Positions 11,130 to 64,000 of a stretch of 64,000 bases of DNA are shown here, in pieces. Within the stretch, counting starts at the first letter, position 1. Each line of letters begins with the position of its first letter. The DNA is from Achatina immaculata (lineage: Eukaryota; Mollusca; Gastropoda; Stylommatophora; Achatinidae), in NCBI GenBank assembly GCA_009760885.1, contig CM019719.1, positions 29,614,084 to 29,678,083 of the forward strand. The letters are read 5' to 3'. The notes beneath the pieces are model-generated. The model did not search any database, was not told where the DNA came from, and saw only the letters and a program-made list of their open reading frames with translations. The position numbers and the translations under genes were made by a program.

Positions 11130-11790
11130 ACATTCACCACGGGCAGTACCACGACGAAACATGGAGCACAACAAAGAAAGATGAACAACAACTGCAGGTC
11201 TTTGAGAAGAAGATCCTAAGAGCATTTTTTTGTTTTATAAATAGGAAACAACGAGTATTCGTACGGTAAAGTAAGAGAACACAGTTTTGTAGGATTAGGC
11301 CTCGAAAAAAGCAATTTGTCTACGATTTTTTCGAGGTTTAATCTTACAAAAACTGCGTTCTCTTTAAGATCCTAAGAAGAATCTTTGGGCATATAAAGGA
11401 TATCAATAGTGGAGAATGGAGAGCTAGAAAGAACGGGGAATTTATCAGTTGGTTTAAATGCCAACTAATTATAAATGTCTTGACACTTAACAGATTACGC
11501 TGGTTGGGCCATGTGGAAAAAAATAGAAGAAAACAGACAAATGAAAATGATGTATGTAAAAGAGATGACGGAAACAAGACCCCCACACCCCAAGGGTAGA
11601 CCAAGACAGAAATGGAAAGACAACATAACAAAGGATACAAGGGAAATTGGTGGCACCAACTGGAGAGAGAAGATTAGAAATAGAGAGAAACAGAGGCGAA
11701 CTTTATCTGTAGCAGTGAGTCTTTGGAAAGCTGAAGAAAAGAATAATACAACGAATCTGTTCCAAGAACCGGTTCCATGAGTACTTACTA
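11130..11790 (+). mobile_element. LINE E 3' fragment, interrupted
   Basis: Before the interruption it reads TTKKDEQQLQVFEKKILR. After it the reading is KILRRIFGHIKDINSGEWRA, then LRWLGHV and GRPRQKWKDNI, a LINE RT C-terminal tail. A 145-bp hairpin insertion at 11221-11365 splits it exactly at AAGATCCTAAG, which is duplicated. Confidence 0.8.
11221..11365. mobile_element. 145-bp palindromic insertion with 11-bp target duplication
   Basis: Inserted into LINE E. AAGATCCTAAG occurs at 11210-11220 and again at 11366-11376. The right two thirds form an inverted repeat: an arm beginning AAGAGAACACAGTTTTGTAG near 11274 pairs with an arm ending CTGCGTTCTCTT at 11364, both containing CCTCGAAAAA. The left 50 bp is not part of the palindrome. 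The family is unknown. Confidence 0.8.
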
Positions 11791-11806
11791 AACATCAAAA
11801 TCATCA

Positions 11807-12256
11807 TCATGTGCCGTGCCAACTGGCGTTGGCTATTATGCTTCTCCAGAGTATCCGATCCTTCATGCAGGCCATCAGCTCAGTTGGTGATCTCCTCTCA
11901 CACCATCCCGTCAGACTGTCCAGTATCATTTCTCTTGGTCTTCCTCTTGATCTTCTTCCGTCTATTTTTCCTGTTGTTAAAATATTTTCAATGCCTCCTC
12001 TTCTCATTGCATGTCCTATGAAAGTACATTGTCTCTCTCTTATCTTTTTCACAAGGTTTTTTGTCTCTCCAGCTCTTCTCATACATTCTTCATTAGTTAT
12101 TTTTGCTGTCCAGGGGATTCGCAACATTCTTCTAATAAACCACATTTCTGCTGCTTTCAATGATTTTTGTGCAGACTTGCCTATTGTCCATGATTCACTT
12201 CCATATAACAAGATAAGTTCAATATAGCATTTTAGGACTCGTTTTCTAACATTCAT
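11807..12256 (-). CDS. LINE A C-terminal tail frame
   Basis: A 149-codon frame continuing LINE A after a frameshift: YGSESWTIGKSAQKSLKAAE, WFIRRMLRIPW, FIGHAMRRGG, GRRSRGRPREMILDSLTGWC and a terminal NASWHGT. This is the conserved tail after the RT domain. Confidence 0.88.
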   Translation of the reverse strand: MNVRKRVLKCYIELILLYGSESWTIGKSAQKSLKAAEMWFIRRMLRIPWTAKITNEECMRRAGETKNLVKKIRERQCTFIGHAMRRGGIENILTTGKIDGRRSRGRPREMILDSLTGWCERRSPTELMACMKDRILWRSIIANASWHGT

Positions 12257-12358
12257 TGATAAAGATGTGTTGGTTAATGTTTCTCATTCTCTGAAATGCA
12301 GTCTTTGCTTGGCCTATTCTGTTCCTAATTTCTGTTCTGCATTTCCCATCTGAAGTTA

Positions 12359-13555
12359 TTACTGCTCCAAGGTATTTGAATTTCTGCACCTCTTTAGAAT
12401 AGTTCCGTTTAATTTTATACTGCATGCTGGTGGATTCTGTTTCTTAGATATAACCATAGTCTCTGTCTTTTTGATGTTCAAAGTAAGGCCTTTCTGTTCA
12501 CTTTCTTTGGCGATTTTATCCAAGAGATTTTGCAGGTCTTGTTGGTTCTCAGCTATCAGTACTGTGTCGTCAGCATACCGAAGGTTGTTAATATTGTATC
12601 CTCCAATTTTTATGCCTGGTTCTGTGATGATTGTTCTTAGAATATTCTCGCTATACAGAGAAAAAAGGTCTGGAGATAGTACACATCCTTGTCGCACCCC
12701 TTGTTTTATAGGTTGATATTTTCCAATTCTATTTTCAACTCGAACTGCTGCTTCTTGCTGCCAGTATAGATGTTTTACAATCCTCAGGTCTTTGCCGTCT
12801 ATATTGATGTCTTCAAGCATTTTAATAATTTCATTATGTTTCACCTTGTCAAATGCCTTGGTGTAATCAATGAAGCATAAGTAGAGATCTTTCTGTACTT
12901 CTAAAGCTCTTTCTGTTAGTGTTCGTAAAGCATAAATGGCATTGTGTGTTCCCTTTCCTTCAACAAATCCAAACTGTTCATCTGCTATTTCCATTTTTAT
13001 CTTTTTCCTTGTTCTTCTCATAATTATTCTCAGAAGTAGCTTCGTTATGTGACATGAGAGGCTGATAGTCTGGTGGTCGTCACATTCCTTTGCACCTGGT
13101 TTCTTTGGTAGTGCTATAAACGTGGATTTAATCAGGTCATTGGGAATATAACTACTGTTGTAAATGTCATTCAGTAACTTGGTTATTATTTTTATTCCTG
13201 TCTCCTCTAGTGCCTCTATTTCTTCTATTGTTATATTATCAGGCCCAGTCGCTTTTCCTTTCTTCATGTGTATGATGGCATCTATGATTTCATCTTCAAG
13301 TATTGGTGGTCCCTCACAGTTTTCAGTATCTGGTGTTAATTCTGGTCTTTCTCCTCCATATAGCTTACCGATATACTCTGTCCACCTGTCCACAATGTCT
13401 TCTTTTCCCATTAACATTTTACCTTCTTTCGATTTCAGGCATCCTGTGGTATATTTTGTTTTCCTGCCTGTGAGTTCATTAATTCGTTTGTGCATGTTTT
13501 TGCTGTCTGTAATATGAGAGTCCTCTATCTGTCTGCACTGCTCATTTAACCACAC
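12359..13555 (-). CDS. LINE A reverse transcriptase domain (part of a pseudogene)
   Basis: A 398-codon frame with RT blocks: [82 protein letters not shown] and the catalytic [11 protein letters not shown]. It is interrupted upstream by a stop before WLNEQC and downstream by frameshifts that separate it from the tail frame at 12256-11807. Confidence 0.9.
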   Translation of the reverse strand: MWLNEQCRQIEDSHITDSKNMHKRINELTGRKTKYTTGCLKSKEGKMLMGKEDIVDRWTEYIGKLYGGERPELTPDTENCEGPPILEDEIIDAIIHMKKGKATGPDNITIEEIEALEETGIKIITKLLNDIYNSSYIPNDLIKSTFIALPKKPGAKECDDHQTISLSCHITKLLLRIIMRRTRKKIKMEIADEQFGFVEGKGTHNAIYALRTLTERALEVQKDLYLCFIDYTKAFDKVKHNEIIKMLEDINIDGKDLRIVKHLYWQQEAAVRVENRIGKYQPIKQGVRQGCVLSPDLFSLYSENILRTIITEPGIKIGGYNINNLRYADDTVLIAENQQDLQNLLDKIAKESEQKGLTLNIKKTETMVISKKQNPPACSIKLNGTILKRCRNSNTLEQ

Positions 13556-13926
13556 TTCTTTTGCTTCTCTGCATTTGCGTCTTATTTCATCTTGTTATAT
13601 TTTTTCTCGTTATTTTTACTCCTCCTCCTCTTGTCCATCAGTCCTAAGATGTCGTATGTCATCCATTTATTTTTAGGGGCTTCTTTTTTTTGGTGGTATT
13701 ATCTCTTTAACAGTTTGGTGGATAGAATCTCTTAACATTTCCCATTGTTCATCTATACTATTTATCTTTGCTATTGCATTGTAATCTTTCCCATCGCAAC
13801 ATATGCCTGTGAGACCTGGACACTTAACAAAACAGCTGAGAAACACATAAATGCCTTTGAATGTAAATGCTACAGAAGAGTTCTCCAAATTTCGTGGACA
13901 CAAAAAAGAACAAATATATCTATACT

Positions 13927-15376
13927 TCTTCTTATCTTATATCCTTCCCGTGCCGTTAAACGTCACATAGGGCTCACAAAGTAGTTCGCCAATTTTTCCT
14001 GTCCTCGGCGAGTCTTTCAACCTCATCAAAGGACTTCATGCCTGTTAACTTGGCCTCTCTTAACAATGTCCTCTTCAGAGTTTCACGCGGTCTGCCTCTT
14101 TTTCTTCGGCCTGTTGTGTTCCACTTGATAGCTTGTTTTGGGATTCTCTGATCATTTCTTCTCATCAAGTGACCAACATATGTCCATCTCCTTTTCCTGA
14201 TCACCCATGAGACTGGTTGTTGTTCAGTCATCTGTCTTATCTCTGCATTGTTCTTGAATTCATTCCACTTGGTGCCGAGTATTTTCCTTATGCATTTGTT
14301 TTCAAATGAGTCTAATTTCTTTTCTATTTCTTTAGTTGTTTTCCAGCTTTCGCATGCATAAATGAGGGTGGATATTACATTTGAATTGAATAGTCTTAAC
14401 TTGGTTTTTGTGCTTATAACTTTTGAATTCCATATGTTCTCAAGATTCTTGAAGATTGATGCTGCTTTTGCATTTCTGATCCTAACTTCCTTTCTAGTGT
14501 CACCATCCTGGTCTATGTAGCTGCCAAGGTATGCAAATTGATTGACTTCTTCAATATCTGTCCCTTCTATGTGTATTTTTCCATTTTGATTGATGGGAAT
14601 TTTCATTATTTTTGTTTTGTCCTTGTTAATTTCAAGTCCTATTTTGCTAGCCAGTGAAGATAGGCTATCTGTTTTTCCTTGCATGGAATTCACATTATTA
14701 CTGATAAGAGTTATGTCATCAGCAAAATCAAGATCTTCTAGTTGGGTCCCATGTACCCAGTCAATACCTGTGTAGCATTTTGTCATTATGAAGTCTATTG
14801 TAATCCCAAAAAGTAAAGGAGACAGTATACATCCTTGTTTCACGCCTGTATCAATCTGGAACCATTCACTCATCCCTTCTTCTGTCTTGACTGCACAACC
14901 ATATCCATTGTATAAGTCCTTAATGATGTTGACAATTTTAGATGGTATTCCATATAGACATAACATTCTCCATAATGAATCTCTGTGTATGCTATCAAAT
15001 GCCTTCTTAAAATCTATGAAGTTCAGTATTAATGGTTTCTGCTTTTCAATATGTTCTTCAAGTATTATTCTGAGAGTAAAGATCTGGTCGAGACAGCTTC
15101 TCCCTTTTCGAAATCCTGCTTGTTCTTCTCTCATTGCAGTATCCACTATATCTTTGAGTCTATTCAAAATGACCTTGCAAAATACTTTTGACACAACTGA
15201 TATTAAGGTTACTCCTCTCCAGTTGTTACAGTCACTAAGGTTGCCCTTTTTTGGTATTTTAACAATGATTCCCTTCTTCCAATTAGAAGGGACCTTTTCT
15301 TCTTTCCAAATCTTGTTAAACATTCTCTGTAGTTGTCTCATGTTGTCACTATTGATAGCTTTTAGCTATAGTATAG
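13927..15376 (-). mobile_element. LINE C, 5'-truncated, inserted in LINE B
   Basis: Minus-strand element of about 1450 bp flanked by ATATCTATACT at 13916-13926 and 15377-15387 (11-bp duplication). It contains a long RT frame and ends in a GATAAGAAGA-type tail. Truncation at the RT start is typical of target-primed reverse transcription. Copies of its 3' end also occur at 26862-27298, 48965-49380, 21675-21790 and 62598-62720. Confidence 0.92.
13974..15341 (-). CDS. LINE C reverse transcriptase, 455 codons, uninterrupted
   Basis: RT blocks in order: WKKGIIVKIPKKGNLSDCNN, GVTLISVVSKVF, EEQAGFRKGRSCLDQIFTLR, NFIDFKKAFDSIHR, GVKQGCILSPLLF and catalytic LDFADDITLIS (FADD in place of YADD). A tail follows with WTYVGHLMRRNDQRIP and GRRKRGRPRETLKRTLL. 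It ends at TTL-stop where sister copies read TTLRALCDV, a TGA from a probable CGA by CpG decay. The endonuclease part is absent, so this copy is not autonomous. Confidence 0.9.
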   Translation of the reverse strand: MRQLQRMFNKIWKEEKVPSNWKKGIIVKIPKKGNLSDCNNWRGVTLISVVSKVFCKVILNRLKDIVDTAMREEQAGFRKGRSCLDQIFTLRIILEEHIEKQKPLILNFIDFKKAFDSIHRDSLWRMLCLYGIPSKIVNIIKDLYNGYGCAVKTEEGMSEWFQIDTGVKQGCILSPLLFGITIDFIMTKCYTGIDWVHGTQLEDLDFADDITLISNNVNSMQGKTDSLSSLASKIGLEINKDKTKIMKIPINQNGKIHIEGTDIEEVNQFAYLGSYIDQDGDTRKEVRIRNAKAASIFKNLENIWNSKVISTKTKLRLFNSNVISTLIYACESWKTTKEIEKKLDSFENKCIRKILGTKWNEFKNNAEIRQMTEQQPVSWVIRKRRWTYVGHLMRRNDQRIPKQAIKWNTTGRRKRGRPRETLKRTLLREAKLTGMKSFDEVERLAEDRKNWRTTL

Positions 15377-15740
15377 ATATCTATACTACAAGAGCTTAAT
15401 ATTGAAGAAGGCTGGCTAGTAAAGAGGATTAAAGAGAGAAAACTTAAATATTTTGGACACATTAAACGTCATGATAATTTAGAGAAGACCGTATTGGAAG
15501 GATACATAATGGGAAAAAGAAAAAGAGGAAGACCGAAACGAAGATGGCTGCAAGACATCGTTGATGATCTGGAAATGGATGCAGCAGCAGCAGGCCATCT
15601 TGCTCACAACCGAGAGGCCTACAAGAGTGCTGTTTGGGAGGCAAAGTTCCGCAAGGGACATGCAAAGGAATGAATGAATGAATTGCATTGTATCTATTTG
15701 TTATAATAACTTTGTATTGTTCTCGCAGTTCTTGGTCATT

Positions 15741-16454
15741 TTAAAGAAGTTCTATATTCAGTTTGATGTTTCTCACTTTTTTGCCTGCTTTCTTTAGTTT
15801 TATTCTAACTTTTCCACAGAGTGGATCATGGTCACTATTGCAGTCAGCTCCTGGCATTGTTTTTGTTGTCAGTAATGCATTGCGGAATCGTTTGTTGATT
15901 AATATGTAGTCTATCTGGTTAAAAGTCTTTTTGTCTGGACTGCACCACGTTGCCAGTCTTCGAGGATGTTGTTTAAACCAGGTGTCTCCTACAACCATGC
16001 TGTGTATTCTTGCCCATTCAATTAATTTATAACCTCTGTCATTCCTCTCCCCCAGTCCATAGTCACCAACGATGTCTGAAGTTCTTCCTTTACCAACTTT
16101 AAAATCTCCCATGACTATGATAACTTCATGTGACTTTGTGTGTTTTAGTGCTGTCTCTATGTCATTATAAAATAACTGTACATCTTCTTCAGAGCTTTGA
16201 GATGTTGGAGCGTACACTTGTATAATATTTATGTTTATTGGTTGTCCTTTCAGTTGGGCTAGCAGGACTCGGTCCGAGATGTTCAAATATCCTACAATCG
16301 TCCTTGCCGTTTGTTCATCAAATATAATTCCTACTCCTCGTTCATGTTTCTCACTTCCTGAATATATTATTGTATATTTATCTGAGTTTATCTTCCCTGC
16401 ACCTGTCCATCTAACTTCACTCATTCCCAATATGTTGATCTTCATCCTTTCCAT
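15741..16454 (-). CDS. LINE A endonuclease domain (part of a pseudogene)
   Basis: A 237-codon frame with the APE endonuclease signature in order: GMSEVRWTG (metal-binding Glu), a YAPTSQSSEEDV block, VIIVMGDFKVG, RLATWCSPD, FNQIDYILI and CNSDHDPL (catalytic His). The Asn normally following GDF (GDFN) is Lys here. The frame continues upstream of the first Met to the WNVRT block near 16515. Such enzymes nick target DNA to prime reverse transcription. Confidence 0.9.
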   Translation of the reverse strand: MERMKINILGMSEVRWTGAGKINSDKYTIIYSGSEKHERGVGIIFDEQTARTIVGYLNISDRVLLAQLKGQPININIIQVYAPTSQSSEEDVQLFYNDIETALKHTKSHEVIIVMGDFKVGKGRTSDIVGDYGLGERNDRGYKLIEWARIHSMVVGDTWFKQHPRRLATWCSPDKKTFNQIDYILINKRFRNALLTTKTMPGADCNSDHDPLCGKVRIKLKKAGKKVRNIKLNIELL

Positions 16455-16550
16455 TTCCTTCTTTACATTTTCTAATTTTCCAGCCTGGAATACAGTTCTA
16501 ACATTCCATGTTGCTATTTTGAACTTGTTAGTTTTGCCACTAGTAGCTTA

Positions 16551-16693
16551 CTAAACGGTTACTAGAAAGATTCGATTCCAACGGAGTAGTGTAGCTCTAT
16601 ACCACATTTCGTTCTTAATTTTTAAAACGGAAATCTCGGTAAGTCTCGCGAGCACGAGATTTCATCTGATTCAGTCACTGAAATGTTTACATC
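16551..16693 (+). promoter_or_regulatory. TBCD upstream region with TCTCGCGAG motif
   Basis: Unique sequence of only about 143 bp between the end of LINE A and the TBCD start codon. It includes TCTCGCGAG at 16644-16652, followed by CACGAGATTT. The TCTCGCGAGA palindrome is a known housekeeping-promoter element in animals. No TATA box is evident. The transcription start was not determined. Confidence 0.5.
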
Positions 16694-63350
<46,657 letters not shown>

Positions 63351-64000
63351 GTGTACCCAGGTAACAAAAATCTGACATCAGGAATGAATTGAATGAAAAG
63401 GTTATTCCAAACTGGCTTTAAATTTGATTTAAAAAAAAAAATTTTCACAATCTTACATTTTATCAAGGCTTATATTTTAACAAAGCTCACATTCTGTCAT
63501 TCGAATAGAGCTCAACTGTGACATTTTCAAGCTAAGTAAACTAAGAAACTATGTATACAACTAGAGAATTATCTTGTTACCTTAAATGTCTCATCACAAA
63601 ATTTAAAAAAAAAGTAGGAACAGCTTTATTAACGACTACAAAGTTGTGACGTTTTGGCATGAGCCTTAATCATACAAACACATACAGGACGAAGAATTAG
63701 AGAGAGGAGATAAAGTTTAGATTCACATGAATCCTATGTTAAAAAAATAAATAAATAAAATGAATAAGGCACTTAACTAGTTTTTATTTATTCTTTTTCC
63801 CAACTAAGGAGTAAGTTGATCAGCCTTTTAAGAGTTTAATCAGCTCTTCTGTTTGTATTATTCTTATTTCAGTCATAACAATTATTTCGCTACAGGATTA
63901 TTTGTTACTCCTTTCTCTGCAGAATTTTTGATGACCTTTTTTTTTAAGAGCAAGATTAAATAGATGTTCATATTGCCAGTTTGGTTTTTATTAACTTGAA
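63351..64000 (+). other. start of TBCD intron 29
   Basis: AT-rich. ACGTTTTGGCATGAGCCTTA near 63650 is a reversed relative of 20125. No exon recognised before the window end. Confidence 0.5.

Larger units (their letters stand above)
13784..15692 (+). mobile_element. LINE B fragment inserted in LINE A, itself split
   Basis: Plus-strand, 5'-truncated LINE B in two parts: 13784-13926 (PIATYACETWTLNKTAEKHI ... RVLQISWTQKRTNISI) and 15377-15692 (LQELNIEEGWLVKR ... GKRKRGRPKRRWLQDIVDD). The tail is GAATGAATGAAT-like. ATTGCATTGTA at 13773-13783 is repeated at 15682-15692 as an 11-bp target-site duplication. Confidence 0.88.
11806..16550 (-). mobile_element. LINE A, near full length, host of nested insertions
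   Basis: An APE-type non-LTR retrotransposon on the minus strand, in two blocks: 16550-15693 (endonuclease) and 13783-11806 (linker, reverse transcriptase, C-terminal tail). The endonuclease begins FKIATWNVRTVFQAGKLEN and resembles RTE/BovB-type elements. The 3' end reads GRRSRGRPREMILDSLTGWC...NASWHGT and has an ATG/GAT repeat tail. The blocks rejoin cleanly in frame across the insertion (TNR-YNAIAK). A stop in the linker and at least two frameshifts near 12270-12360 make it inactive. No 5' UTR is recognisable beyond 16550. Confidence 0.9.

Noticed and set aside
11811..12227. 138-codon plus-strand frame
   Set aside because: It is the antisense shadow of the LINE A tail.
14788..15399. 203-codon plus-strand frame
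   Set aside because: It is antisense to the LINE C reverse transcriptase, whose motifs are clear on the minus strand.

Overview
This is a stretch of an animal nuclear genome. It has intron-rich genes with GT-AG splice sites, APE-type non-LTR retrotransposons, mariner elements, tRNA-derived SINEs, MITEs and many minisatellites. The long repeat-filled introns and the mix of element families fit a mollusc or another lophotrochozoan, but that placement is inference. I found no prokaryotic-style operons, rRNA genes, functional tRNA genes or CRISPR arrays. Most open frames in the window are repeats or chance. The two real genes were recovered by joining short exons whose splice phases agree.

Gene 1 (minus strand, positions 7165 down to 1570, 3' part outside the window) is the 5' portion of an RSAD1/HemW-like radical SAM protein. 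Four exons encode a basic N-terminus, the C-x3-C-x2-C iron-sulfur motif, the GGGTPS motif and the E-x-NP motif. Its introns hold three SINE copies, a LINE 3' end, a medium-reiteration repeat and a foldback hairpin.

Positions 7166-16550 separate two divergently transcribed genes and are mostly retroelement debris. The centrepiece is a triple nest at 11806-16550: a minus-strand LINE (A) is split by a plus-strand LINE fragment (B), which is itself split by a minus-strand LINE (C). Both insertions are bounded by 11-bp target-site duplications. LINE A ends about 145 bp before the start codon of gene 2.

Gene 2 (plus strand, 16694 to 62948 and beyond) is TBCD, tubulin folding cofactor D. Twenty-nine exons with matching phases encode about 945 residues, from the start Met to roughly residue 990 of the expected protein; the C-terminus lies outside the window. 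One expected segment, about 44 residues between exons 7 and 8, is not present, and the splice phases on either side disagree by exactly the amount a missing exon would explain. That interval holds a full-length but broken mariner, a 30-bp minisatellite and unassigned sequence.

TBCD introns carry a 660-bp CCAT microsatellite, several minisatellites (one apparently seeded from an exon-29 splice donor), two inverted copies of a piggyBac-like MITE, two inverted copies of a VNTR-containing element, SINEs with internal tandem amplification, hAT-like MITEs and 3' ends of several LINE families. TBCD takes beta-tubulin through the late steps of tubulin heterodimer assembly; the RSAD1/HemW protein is linked to mitochondrial heme handling. 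I see no functional link between the two neighbours and no clear novel system. The most unusual items are the missing exon, the donor-derived minisatellite and the SINE-internal repeat expansions.
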